In this document: in pieces, positions 30,681 to 40,475 of the stretch
Layout of the letters: each line of letters opens with the position of its first letter
Numbering within the stretch: position 1 is the first letter of the stretch
DNA from: Fidelibacterota bacterium
Lineage (GTDB): Bacteria; Fidelibacterota; UBA8477; JABMPR01
Reading direction: 5' to 3'
NCBI GenBank assembly: GCA_018673925.1
Contig: JABHBL010000007.1
Location: 1-64,000 of the forward strand
DNA: 64,000 nucleotides
Notes under the pieces: generated by a model
Databases searched by the model: none
The model's input: the letters and a program-made list of their open reading frames with translations, nothing else
Told to the model about the DNA's origin: nothing
Program-made: the position numbers and the translations under genes

Positions 30681-32054
30681 TTAGAGTATAAAAAATCCGG
30701 CAACGATGAAGTAAACGACCACACCAAGGATATCAACAGAGGTGGTAACAAAGGGGCCTGTTGCTACGGCTGGATCCAGATTAATTCGATGTAGAAGCAC
30801 CGGAACCAGGGCACCCACAAAGGCTGCAGTTGCCATGGATAAAATAATACCCAGCCCCACGGTCACACCCAATTCAATCGATGTCATTACACCAACATCC
30901 ATATAGCCAATAAAACTTAATAAATACCCCGCGCCACCCAGGAGTAATCCATAAAGTCCACCCAACAGAAAACCCACCTGCAATTCTTTAAAAACCAGTT
31001 TGAGGGCATTGGTGGTAGAAACACGTCCTGTGGCGATTCCGCGCACTATTATGGTCGCTGTTTGAGTTCCAACGTTGCCTGCCATACCGATAATAATGGG
31101 TAAAAATGCCATCAAAGCAAGCACCTGCCCCAGGGTTTCCTCGTAGGTCGTAATTATACTGGCAACCAGCATGCCACCCATCCAACTGGCAAACAACCAG
31201 GGGACACGCGTCTTGGCATTTGAGAATGCGCTTTTCATGAGAATATCACGGTCGCGACCAGCTCCAGCCATCTGTAGGAAGTCTTCGGTGGCTTCTTCAC
31301 GAATAACATCAATGACATCATCGACAGTAATAATACCCATGAGTTTATTGGCATCATCCACAACAGGGACAGCCAGAATATTGTATCGCGAGACGATCTG
31401 GGCTACTTCCTCCTGATCAGTCAGTGGATTCACAGAATGGACCCGGACGATCATCATCTCGCTAAGCTTTTTCTTTGGTTTTGAAGTAATCAAATCACGT
31501 AAGGATATGACACCTACAAGATGTTGACGATCATCTACCACGTAGAGGTAGAATACCATCTCTTGTTCATCCTGATTCTGAATAGAGGCAATGGCCTCCC
31601 CTACAGTAATATCTTCATGTAGGGCAAAAACATCTGGAATCATCAAGCCACCAGCTGAGTTCTCAGGATACGCCATGAGCGTTTCCATCTCCTCGGACTC
31701 ACTGGATTTAAGACGATTTAGAATATCCTCAGCTAATTCTTCAGGGAGTAATTGCAGAATATCAGCCTCATCATCAGGTGACATGGCTTTCATCAGCATC
31801 ATGGTTTTTTCAATGGGAAATTCTGTAATTAGCTCCTCGATGAGGTGCTCATCCATCTCAGACATAACTGCTGCTGCATGATCTACATCAGCAATGGTTA
31901 AAAAAGCCTCATTGCGCTCTTCGGGAGATATGTGACGAAAGATCAAAGCTAATTCAGCGGCGTGCATCTTGGCCAGCATATTCTCAAGATTGCTCTTAGC
32001 ATGGCGACGAAGCAGTCGTCTTACGGTGTCAATATGGAGGTGTAGATCTTTCAT
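30681..32054 (-). CDS. mgtE: Magnesium transporter MgtE
   Basis: MgtE_N repeats, two CBS domains, GNVGTQTATIIVRGIATG in TM region. Confidence 0.94.
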   Translation of the reverse strand: MKDLHLHIDTVRRLLRRHAKSNLENMLAKMHAAELALIFRHISPEERNEAFLTIADVDHAAAVMSEMDEHLIEELITEFPIEKTMMLMKAMSPDDEADILQLLPEELAEDILNRLKSSESEEMETLMAYPENSAGGLMIPDVFALHEDITVGEAIASIQNQDEQEMVFYLYVVDDRQHLVGVISLRDLITSKPKKKLSEMMIVRVHSVNPLTDQEEVAQIVSRYNILAVPVVDDANKLMGIITVDDVIDVIREEATEDFLQMAGAGRDRDILMKSAFSNAKTRVPWLFASWMGGMLVASIITTYEETLGQVLALMAFLPIIIGMAGNVGTQTATIIVRGIATGRVSTTNALKLVFKELQVGFLLGGLYGLLLGGAGYLLSFIGYMDVGVMTSIELGVTVGLGIILSMATAAFVGALVPVLLHRINLDPAVATGPFVTTSVDILGVVVYFIVAGFFIL

Positions 32055-32152
32055 TTCAGTGCCTTGAAATTAAGCGGGATTAAAGTTTAAAGAAGCAGGA
32101 AAACGAGGATCGAGGAATTCTTGCCAGTTCTAATTGATCAATATTTTTCTCC

Positions 32153-33364
32153 ATGAGGAAGCATTCATTCTTTATTCCCTCAGGCCCCCCTTTCAACTAT
32201 GTTCAGACGATGAAAAGAAGTAGCACCATATATCTGGATCATGCATCTGGGACCAATCTGCTCCCGGGAGTAAAAGACCGCATCTCGGATTGGCTTGAAT
32301 CAGGTATGGCAAATCCCTCCAGCATTCATCAGGAAGGTCGTCGTTCGGCTGCAGACCTGGATGAGGCTCGTACAGGTATAGCTGAAGTGCTGGGATGTAA
32401 ACCCAGTGAAATTCTGTTTACCTCAGGAGCTACTGAGGCCAACAACCTGGTCATTCTGGGTAGCGCAGAAGCGTTGAGGGATAAAGGCCGGCATGTCATC
32501 ACCTGTGCAACTGAGCATCCCTCAGTTTTGGAGAGCCATAAAGCACTTGAGAAAAAGGGGTTTCAGGTCACTTATCTCGCTGTCGATAAAAATGGCGATG
32601 TTGACCCCGAGGAATTCCGTGACAGTATCACCGATGACACAATTATGGCCAGTTTTATGTGGGTGAACAATGAGTCCGGACTCATGCATCCCATTGAAAA
32701 TCTTGCTCAAATAGCCCGTGAGCGGGGTATCAGATTTCATTGTGATGCAGTACAGGCATTTGGTCATATCCCCATACAGATGCAAAACTCAGGAATAGAC
32801 TCCCTGGCTCTTTCGGGACACAAGCTAGGAGCTCCGGCAGGTATAGGCGTCCTCTATTTGCGAAAAGGTCGTACCATCTCCAGAACTAGTTTTGGTGGAA
32901 GTCAGGAACAAAATGTGCGAGCTGGTACCCCAAATCATATAGGTGCAATATCAATTGCCAAGGCGATTAAGTACCATGCAGCTCATCTTGATGTGAATAC
33001 TAAAAAGTATGTCGAGCTATTAACACATCTTCAAGGGCAACTGAAAGCTTTACCCGGTATTCAGATCAATCGTGATGGTCATCAATACACACCGAACATT
33101 TTGAGTTGCTCATTCAGACAGGTTGATGGTGAGGCACTTTTTATAAGACTGGATATGAGCAATATTGCTGTCTCAAATGGGGCTGCCTGCAGTTCAGGGT
33201 CACAAGCACCATCACATGTGCTGACTGCCCTTGGTTTTGATGAAAATCTGGCTCAGGCGAGCTTGCGCATTTCCATGGGAATAGATACAACCAAACATGA
33301 AATAGATGACTTCTGCAGAGAGCTCGAGCAGATCGTCACTTCAATATATAGAGAACCAAAATAA
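32153..33364 (+). CDS. Cysteine desulfurase (NifS/IscS family)
   Basis: IYLDHASGTNLLPGV; ATEANNLVILG; SGHKLGAPAGIGVLY; SNGAACSSGSQAPSHVL. Confidence 0.93.
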   Translation: MRKHSFFIPSGPPFNYVQTMKRSSTIYLDHASGTNLLPGVKDRISDWLESGMANPSSIHQEGRRSAADLDEARTGIAEVLGCKPSEILFTSGATEANNLVILGSAEALRDKGRHVITCATEHPSVLESHKALEKKGFQVTYLAVDKNGDVDPEEFRDSITDDTIMASFMWVNNESGLMHPIENLAQIARERGIRFHCDAVQAFGHIPIQMQNSGIDSLALSGHKLGAPAGIGVLYLRKGRTISRTSFGGSQEQNVRAGTPNHIGAISIAKAIKYHAAHLDVNTKKYVELLTHLQGQLKALPGIQINRDGHQYTPNILSCSFRQVDGEALFIRLDMSNIAVSNGAACSSGSQAPSHVLTALGFDENLAQASLRISMGIDTTKHEIDDFCRELEQIVTSIYREPK

Positions 33365-34467
33365 TGGAATCAAAAGATAAAAAAGTGGTCATCGCCATGA
33401 GTGGTGGTGTGGACAGTTCCCTGGCAGCTAGATTACTAGTGGATCAGGGTTACGATGTCATGGGTGTCACCATGAAGCTATGGGGCTATATCGACACCGG
33501 TGGTCGACCTACCCACGATAGCAATTGCTGTTCACTGGATGATATCAACAACGCCAAAGCTGAGTGTGCCTCTTTGGGTATCCCCCACTATACACTGGAT
33601 ATGTCAGCCGAATTTAAGGAAATTGTGATTCAGAATTTTGTATCTGAATACAAGGCAGGCCGAACACCCAACCCATGTATCATATGCAATACTGAAATCA
33701 AATGGCATGCGCTCCTGAACAAGCTTGATGATCTGGGAGTTCAATATCTTGCAACAGGACATTATGCCAGGAAAGTAAAGCACGAAGCCTCTGGAAAATG
33801 GGTAGTGGGTCGAGGCAAAGATCAAGTTAAAGATCAATCATATGTGCTCTGGGGTATTCGCCCTGAAGAGCTTGATCGGACTCTTTTCCCTCTCGGTGAT
33901 CTCTCCAAACAGGAAGTTCGTGAGCAGGCCGCCAAAGCTGACATGAGAACCGCTGATACTCCAGAAAGCATGGAAATATGTTTTGTGCCGGACAATGATT
34001 ATAGACGATTCCTTTCCGAGCAGTATCCAGAAGTTATCGAGGCTGCCCCAAAGGGGGAGTTTGTTGACTCTACAGGTGAGGTCATTGGTGAGCACCAGGG
34101 GATTCACAATTACACAGTAGGTCAGCGCAAAGGGCTAGGCCTGGCCACTGGCGAACGCATTTTTGTAAACAAGATTGATGTCGAATCCAACACGGTCCAT
34201 GTGGGGAGTAAAGCAGATGCTGAAGCAACCAACTTTACCGTGAATTCATGTAATTGGCTCGTCCCTGAAGCATTCATTTTTGACCAAAAACTTGATGTAC
34301 AGATCCGCTATAATAGTGCAGCCAAACCTGCCAGGATTTCACGTATATCAGATGATGAGGTTCAAGTCATCTTTGAGACACCGGAAAACGCCATTACACC
34401 AGGTCAGTCTGCAGTCTTTTTTCAGGGTGAAGCTGTGGTGGGTGGTGGTATCATCAATTCAGTTTAA
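33364..34467 (+). CDS. mnmA: tRNA-specific 2-thiouridylase
   Basis: VVIAMSGGVDSSLAARLL; GRTPNPCIICN; GQRKGLGLATGERIFV. Confidence 0.95.
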   Translation: MESKDKKVVIAMSGGVDSSLAARLLVDQGYDVMGVTMKLWGYIDTGGRPTHDSNCCSLDDINNAKAECASLGIPHYTLDMSAEFKEIVIQNFVSEYKAGRTPNPCIICNTEIKWHALLNKLDDLGVQYLATGHYARKVKHEASGKWVVGRGKDQVKDQSYVLWGIRPEELDRTLFPLGDLSKQEVREQAAKADMRTADTPESMEICFVPDNDYRRFLSEQYPEVIEAAPKGEFVDSTGEVIGEHQGIHNYTVGQRKGLGLATGERIFVNKIDVESNTVHVGSKADAEATNFTVNSCNWLVPEAFIFDQKLDVQIRYNSAAKPARISRISDDEVQVIFETPENAITPGQSAVFFQGEAVVGGGIINSV

Positions 34468-34526
34468 AGATTGAATTCCATACCACTTTAATGTATGTCT
34501 CTTAAATTGAAACAAGATAAAATTGG

Positions 34527-35285
34527 ATGGATATGAATATGTCTCAAGAATTAGCAGTAGTTATCATGGCGGCGGGTAAAGGTACTCGCATGAAGCGCGA
34601 TGATCTCCCCAAGGTATGCAATCTCATCTTAGGTAAACCGCTGATCCAGTATGTTGTGGATCAGGCCAAGAGTTTATCTGCTACAAAAATTATCTGCATC
34701 GTTGGACATAAACAGGAAATTGTGCGAGAAGTCCTCGAAGCAGAACCTGTTCTTTTTGCTGAACAGCTCCAACAATTAGGAACCGGTCATGCTGTGCTTC
34801 AAACGGCTGAACTTCTCACCGATTTTGACGGCGATATCATCGTTTTATCTGGAGATGTCCCTCTTTTAAAAGAGAGCACACTTCGAGCATTACTGGCTAA
34901 ACATCACTCCGGTAATTTTGCGGCAACCGTACTAACTGCCATTGCAGAAAATCCCACTGGATATGGACGGGTTGTCCGCACCTCAGAAGATTACTTCGAT
35001 CAGGTCGTGGAACACAAGGACGCCAGTGAAAAACAACTTAGCATCGCTGAAATTAATTCTGGCATCTATGTCTTTGATGGCCAAAAGCTCTTCGCTGAAT
35101 TAAACAAAGTGGGGAATAGCAACGCTCAGGGCGAATATTATCTACCCGATGTACTACCCCTTTTACAAAAATCAGGTGCAAAGGTAGGGGTTGAAATCTG
35201 CGAAACTTTTTCTGAAATTCAGGGTATCAACACTGTAGACGAATTAAAAACAGTGGAAGCGAAGATTTTAGCCTCGCAGGAGTGA
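34527..35285 (+). CDS. UDP-N-acetylglucosamine pyrophosphorylase-like (GlmU N-terminal domain only)
   Basis: VVIMAAGKGTRMKRDDLPKVCNLILGKPLIQYVVDQA; EQLQQLGTGHAVLQT; NSGIYVFDGQKL. Confidence 0.9.
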   Translation: MDMNMSQELAVVIMAAGKGTRMKRDDLPKVCNLILGKPLIQYVVDQAKSLSATKIICIVGHKQEIVREVLEAEPVLFAEQLQQLGTGHAVLQTAELLTDFDGDIIVLSGDVPLLKESTLRALLAKHHSGNFAATVLTAIAENPTGYGRVVRTSEDYFDQVVEHKDASEKQLSIAEINSGIYVFDGQKLFAELNKVGNSNAQGEYYLPDVLPLLQKSGAKVGVEICETFSEIQGINTVDELKTVEAKILASQE

Positions 35286-35288
35286 CCC

Positions 35289-35792
35289 ATGAACGTTGTT
35301 AAAAGACCATATATTACTGCCATATTTATCATAATTTTGATATTTCCCCTATTGGTTCAAGCTCAATTCAAAGCCGAGATTCCAAACATTCCTGGTTTGA
35401 ATACTCGGACCGCAAATGGTTCTCCCTCCTTTTTTGGGATTGATCTGGCTGACCTCAATTTTCAGCACAGCTACTCAATGCAGGTAAGTTCCTTTGGCAA
35501 TGATGCTGTGGCTATGGGTCTTCTCAAGACAAGTTTCGAGTATACCATTAATCCACAGGTGAGTTTCCAGGGATCTGTTGGTCTGATGCACTCACCCTTT
35601 TCAAGCATTACACCCATGGGTGAGCAGTATTCATTTCTAAATGGATTCAGTGCTGATAATATTTTCTATAGTGGTGAAGTAACATACAAACCCAAAGAAA
35701 ATATGTCCTTCCAGATTGGATTTAGCAGAATGCCGGTAAACACCTATAATCGATATTATTCACCCTACCCTTACAGACGATTGGGATACTAA
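35289..35792 (+). CDS. Hypothetical exported protein
   Basis: Signal peptide-like N-terminus, conserved operon position. Confidence 0.55.
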   Translation: MNVVKRPYITAIFIIILIFPLLVQAQFKAEIPNIPGLNTRTANGSPSFFGIDLADLNFQHSYSMQVSSFGNDAVAMGLLKTSFEYTINPQVSFQGSVGLMHSPFSSITPMGEQYSFLNGFSADNIFYSGEVTYKPKENMSFQIGFSRMPVNTYNRYYSPYPYRRLGY

Positions 35793-35798
35793 TTTTTC

Positions 35799-36365
35799 AT
35801 GGCTAAAGTCCTTAACAGCAAATCTTCTAAACAGTCCAGACGAGCAACCAAAAAAAATCGGAAAAAACGACCAGCCCAATCTGCAGATATGCTGGTAAAT
35901 GTGTTGATGCTGGCACTTTCAGTGCTAGTGCTGACCTTTATCTGGTCATTCTGGAATCGTCACACCAACAACCGGAATGTAGCTGAAGAGATGCGCTACT
36001 ATGCTGAGATACCTGAAGAAGCCACTCCTGAGACTCTGATTGCCAAACAAAAATATACCAAGGTCAGTGTTGAAATCCTCAATGGGTGTGGTATTGGTGG
36101 TGTTGCTGCCCTTTATAAAGACATCGTACATGAAAAAACCTTTGATGTTTTGAATACGGAAAATGCCGCTCATTTCCACTATGAAAATACGCTTATCATT
36201 GCCAGAACTGACAATATCGATGCAGCATTCAAACTCGCTGAAGAATTGGGGATCAGTCGGGAACATGTAAGTCTGGAAACCGATGCCAGTCTCTCAGTGG
36301 ATATCACCATGATAATTGGTCACGACTATAAGTCGGTACCAGCCTATAAAGAGAAAAAGTCGTAA
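35799..36365 (+). CDS. LytR C-terminal-domain-like membrane protein
   Basis: Single TM, then VEILNGCGIGGVAALYKDIVHEKTFDVLNTENA. Confidence 0.7.
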   Translation: MAKVLNSKSSKQSRRATKKNRKKRPAQSADMLVNVLMLALSVLVLTFIWSFWNRHTNNRNVAEEMRYYAEIPEEATPETLIAKQKYTKVSVEILNGCGIGGVAALYKDIVHEKTFDVLNTENAAHFHYENTLIIARTDNIDAAFKLAEELGISREHVSLETDASLSVDITMIIGHDYKSVPAYKEKKS

Positions 36366-36422
36366 GTATTGCCCTTGTGCTCCCTAGCCCAGCCCTCATT
36401 AATCAAAAAATTGAAATGATCT

Positions 36423-36824
36423 ATGCCTGATAATTACTCAGATTCAAAGCAACTCGCTTTTGAGATAGGTGACCTTGCCCTTCAGAAAAAAGCAAATCGT
36501 GTGAAAATACTGGATGTCCACAAAATTACCTCAATGACTGATTTTTTTGTGATTTGCTCTGGTGGTTCAGATGTTCAGGTGAAGGCAATAACGGATCATA
36601 TCGAGGATGAAATTGCAGCGGTAGAACGACCTTTTAACAAGGAAGGCTATGATACACGTGAATGGATCCTCCTTGATTACATCAACGTGGTCGTCCATGT
36701 TTTCCATGAAGCCAGTCGTGATTTTTATGACCTCGAGCGTCTCTGGATTGATGCTGAGATCACCGAGCTCAATGAAGATGAGAATGCCCCCAGTGCAGAA
36801 ACACCCCTCTTCGATAATCTATAA
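36423..36824 (+). CDS. rsfS: Ribosome silencing factor RsfS
   Basis: ILDVHKITSMTDFFVICSGGSDVQVKAI; GYDTREWILLDYINVVVHVFHEASRDFYDLERLW. Confidence 0.93.
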   Translation: MPDNYSDSKQLAFEIGDLALQKKANRVKILDVHKITSMTDFFVICSGGSDVQVKAITDHIEDEIAAVERPFNKEGYDTREWILLDYINVVVHVFHEASRDFYDLERLWIDAEITELNEDENAPSAETPLFDNL

Positions 36825-36831
36825 GAATTGA

Positions 36832-38475
36832 TTGAATCCAAATATGTTTGAATATTTAACAACGCAGCTCACTGCTAGACTGGAGCAACTGGGATGGCCA
36901 TCTGATCGGCTCCAGTTGTCACGACCCAAAAAAGCCGAAAATGGGGATTGGGCCAGCAATATTGCCATGGCTCTAGCGCGTGATTTGAAGCGTGCACCCA
37001 TGCAGATTGCGGAAGAGCTCATGGATGGCTTTACTCTAGATTCAGGTATTGTTGCAAAATTCGAAATTTTAAATCCAGGCTTTATAAATTTTTTCCAATC
37101 AGCTGACTATCTCACTGCCCAGGTTCGTAGCATTCTCAAGGAAAAAGATGAGTATGGAAAGGGTGATTTTGGAATTGGTAAAACTGCCCAGGTTGAGTTT
37201 GTCAGTGCCAATCCCACAGGTCCACTAACAGTTGGTCACGGTCGACAGACTGTTCTAGGCGATACCCTGGCCAATATTCTAAGCTGGTCAGGATACGATG
37301 TCACCAGGGAATACTATTTTAACAATGCTGGTCGTCAAATGCGCCTGCTCGGTGAATCCCTAAAAGCACGCTATATGGAGTTGAAGGGTGAATCTATCAC
37401 TCTCCCTGATGGCGGTTATGAGGGGGCTTATCTCATTGATGTTGCCAAGGCTCTCATGTCAGAGCGACCTGGTCTGACTGATTCAGATGACATCAATATT
37501 TTTAAGACCTATGCTGAAGAATCGATATTTGCCATCATCAAATCCAGTTTAGAACGAATCGGTGTGGTACATGATGTGTTCTACAATGAACGCTCACTTT
37601 ATGAAGCCGGCAAAATTGATGAAGTCTTGGACATTCTGCGCGAAAAAGACTTACTCTACGACAAGGATGGAGCAACCTGGTTTAAAACCAGCGAGCTGGG
37701 TATAGAACAAGATCGTGTACTGGTCAAATCCAGTGGTGAACCCACTTATCGTTTACCGGATATTGCCTATCATCGTGAAAAAGTCGCGAGGGGATTTGAT
37801 CTGGTTGTAGATATTTTTGGGGCCGATCATATCGATGCTTATCCCGATGTGCTTTCAGCCTTAAAAGTAATGGGCTTAAAACATGAGCATATCCAAGTGG
37901 TTATCCATCAATTCGTAACACTCCTACGTTCAGGTGAAGTTGTCAAAATGTCCACCAGAAAAGCAAACTTTGTGACTCTGGACGAGCTTATTGATGAAGT
38001 GGGTGCTGATGTGGTCCGTTATTTTTATATCATGCGCAGCGCTTCCAGCCATCTCAACTTTGATCTTGATCTGGCTAAACGTCAGACAGATGAGAATCCA
38101 GTGTTCTATCTTCAATACGCCCACGCCAGAATTTCCAGTATTTTTAGACGTGCTCAGGAACGGGGTTTGGCCTCAGATACTGATAATGCAGATTTATCCC
38201 TGTTGAATGAAGAGTTTACTGTTGCCTTGATTAACAAGGCGCTTGAATTTCCTGAAGTCCTGGATCATTGTCGTCGGGCTCTAGAGGTGCATCACTTACC
38301 GAGCTATCTCTTCGAGTTAGCCACAGCTCTCCATAAATTTTATACAGAGTATAAGGTGATTGATCTAGAGGCACCTGAATTATCCAGGGCTAGATTGGCG
38401 CTGCTAGAGGCAGTTCAAATTACACTGAGAAATGGCCTGCGGATATTGGGAATCTCAGCACCTGAACAGATGTAA
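36832..38475 (+). CDS. argS: Arginyl-tRNA synthetase
   Basis: EFVSANPTGPLTVGHGRQTVLGD; C-terminal anticodon-binding domain. Confidence 0.96.
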   Translation: MNPNMFEYLTTQLTARLEQLGWPSDRLQLSRPKKAENGDWASNIAMALARDLKRAPMQIAEELMDGFTLDSGIVAKFEILNPGFINFFQSADYLTAQVRSILKEKDEYGKGDFGIGKTAQVEFVSANPTGPLTVGHGRQTVLGDTLANILSWSGYDVTREYYFNNAGRQMRLLGESLKARYMELKGESITLPDGGYEGAYLIDVAKALMSERPGLTDSDDINIFKTYAEESIFAIIKSSLERIGVVHDVFYNERSLYEAGKIDEVLDILREKDLLYDKDGATWFKTSELGIEQDRVLVKSSGEPTYRLPDIAYHREKVARGFDLVVDIFGADHIDAYPDVLSALKVMGLKHEHIQVVIHQFVTLLRSGEVVKMSTRKANFVTLDELIDEVGADVVRYFYIMRSASSHLNFDLDLAKRQTDENPVFYLQYAHARISSIFRRAQERGLASDTDNADLSLLNEEFTVALINKALEFPEVLDHCRRALEVHHLPSYLFELATALHKFYTEYKVIDLEAPELSRARLALLEAVQITLRNGLRILGISAPEQM

Positions 38476-38502
38476 ATCAGATTTTTCAATTTTCTTATTA
38501 AC

Positions 38503-38534
38503 AAAAAAAGGCTGCCTAACGGGCAGCCTTTTTT
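38503..38534. terminator. Bidirectional rho-independent terminator between convergent argS and ferritin-like gene
   Basis: AAAAAAAGGCTGCC TAAC GGGCAGCCTTTTTTT. Confidence 0.9.
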
Positions 38535-38556
38535 TACATGTATTGGGAAAAGAGTT

Positions 38557-39021
38557 TTAGCCTTCCTGGAGAAACTCGTTTTCATATTCTGTTTCAAGAT
38601 CATGTTTGTGACGTAGTTCTTCGTCAGCCATCATCTGAAAAAAGGTATTCAACTTCTTATCAAAATTGAAGTGATCAGCTAAATCCTGATACATACGGGC
38701 TGTTTTATCTTCACGTTTGGCAGCCAGAATGATGATCTCCTGAGTGGTCATGTTGTCCTTCAGCTCAGGTTCCATCAAATAGTCTGTTACTTTCAGATCA
38801 GCTGGTGGAAGCTCTATATAATTTTCGATTTCAAAATTGCTCAGAGAGACTTTGTGAACAGTCTCCATATCGACCAGCTCCTGAAATTTCTGGCGGGAAG
38901 CATCATCTTTGGCCTGATCTCTGGCAAGGGTATATAGATCGATGGCCTGCTGTTCCTGATTAATGCACATTTCAACAATATCATCCATATCCATTGAACT
39001 GATTTGATCCTTTAAGCTCAT
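38557..39021 (-). CDS. Rubrerythrin/ferritin-like di-iron protein
   Basis: CINQEQQAIDLYTLARDQAKDDASRQKFQELVDME; AKREDKTARMYQDLADHF; ADEELRHKHDLE. Confidence 0.85.
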   Translation of the reverse strand: MSLKDQISSMDMDDIVEMCINQEQQAIDLYTLARDQAKDDASRQKFQELVDMETVHKVSLSNFEIENYIELPPADLKVTDYLMEPELKDNMTTQEIIILAAKREDKTARMYQDLADHFNFDKKLNTFFQMMADEELRHKHDLETEYENEFLQEG

Positions 39022-39023
39022 GC

Positions 39024-40475
39024 TTAACTCCCTACCTTGGCTTTCAAATATTCATTAATGGCAACGGCTGATTTCCGGCCTGCACCCATGGCTAAAATAA
39101 CTGTGGCTCCACCACTGACAATATCACCACCGGCAAAAACACCTTCCATGGAAGTTCTGCCATCTTCATCAGCAACAATATTACCCCATTTGTTGGTTTC
39201 GATTTCTGGCGTGGTCTGGGAGATCAATGGGTTTGAGCCATTTCCAACAGCAATAACGACCATATCCACATCCATGACGAATTCAGACCCTTCCATTGGT
39301 ACTGGACGACGACGACCCGATTCATCTGGCTCACCCAGCTCCATGCGGAGACATTTAGCAGCTACTACACTCCCCTGATCATCACTGATGAATTCAATTG
39401 GATTGACCAGATTCATAAATTTTATGCCTTCTTCCTTGGCGTGATGAATCTCTTCATTTCTGGCAGGCATTTCCTCTTCAGAACGTCGATATACAATGGA
39501 AGCTTCATCAGCACCGAGACGTTTGGCAGTTCTGACTGCATCCATGGCTGTATTACCACCACCAACAATAATGGCATGTTTCGCACGATAAAGTGGTGTA
39601 TCCCATTCTGGGAACTCATACCCACGCATGAGATTGGAACGGGTCAAAAATTCATTGGCTGAATAAACCCCATTCAGGTTTTCACCTGGGATATTCATAA
39701 AGCGTGGTAGGCCAGCACCTAAGCCCAGGAATACAGCATCATAACCTTCATCAGCCATGAGCTCCTGGATGGTCATGGTACGACCGACGATGAAATTCTT
39801 AACAAATTTCACACCCATGTCCTCCAGGGTAGCGACTTCTTCGCGTAATATTGATTTAGGTAGACGAAATTCTGGTATTCCATATACCAAAACTCCGCCA
39901 AATTCATGTAAAGCCTCAAAAACGGTGACTTCATGACCTTCTTTAATTAAATCACTGGCAACGGCTAAACCGGCAGGTCCTGATCCAACAATGGCAACTT
40001 TTTGTCCAGATGAGGCTGGTTTATCAAAAGTCTCCGTAGAGCCGTTACCATGCTGCATGGCATAGTCGGCAACAAATCTCTCCAAACGCCCAATGGCAAC
40101 TGGTTCAAAGCGTTTCCCCATAACACAAATTTCTTCACACTGAGTTTCCTGGGGACATACACGACCACAGATGGCAGGTAGAGAATTGTCTTCTTTAATT
40201 TTTTGGGCAGCACCGACAAAGTCTTCTTTACAGATCAACTGAATAAAATCAGGAATTTTGATATTAACAGGACATCCATCCATACAAGTGGGGCTTTTGC
40301 ATTCAATACAACGCTGAGCTTCGACAATAGCCTGCTCAGGTGTAAGGCCAAGATTTACTTCGAGAAAATTTGTGCTTCTTAGGCCGGCATCCTGTTCTGG
40401 CATATCCTGGCGAGGGATGATCATACGTTCCTTCATGGGAACCGTGTTGAATGATTGAGGACGTTCGCGTTTCAT
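39024..40475 (-). CDS. gltA: NADPH-dependent glutamate synthase small subunit-like / NfnB (NfnL) oxidoreductase
   Basis: RCIECKSPTCMDGCPVNIKIPDFI; VAIVGSGPAGLAVASDL; 4Fe-4S cysteine clusters. Confidence 0.9.
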   Translation of the reverse strand: MKRERPQSFNTVPMKERMIIPRQDMPEQDAGLRSTNFLEVNLGLTPEQAIVEAQRCIECKSPTCMDGCPVNIKIPDFIQLICKEDFVGAAQKIKEDNSLPAICGRVCPQETQCEEICVMGKRFEPVAIGRLERFVADYAMQHGNGSTETFDKPASSGQKVAIVGSGPAGLAVASDLIKEGHEVTVFEALHEFGGVLVYGIPEFRLPKSILREEVATLEDMGVKFVKNFIVGRTMTIQELMADEGYDAVFLGLGAGLPRFMNIPGENLNGVYSANEFLTRSNLMRGYEFPEWDTPLYRAKHAIIVGGGNTAMDAVRTAKRLGADEASIVYRRSEEEMPARNEEIHHAKEEGIKFMNLVNPIEFISDDQGSVVAAKCLRMELGEPDESGRRRPVPMEGSEFVMDVDMVVIAVGNGSNPLISQTTPEIETNKWGNIVADEDGRTSMEGVFAGGDIVSGGATVILAMGAGRKSAVAINEYLKAKVGS

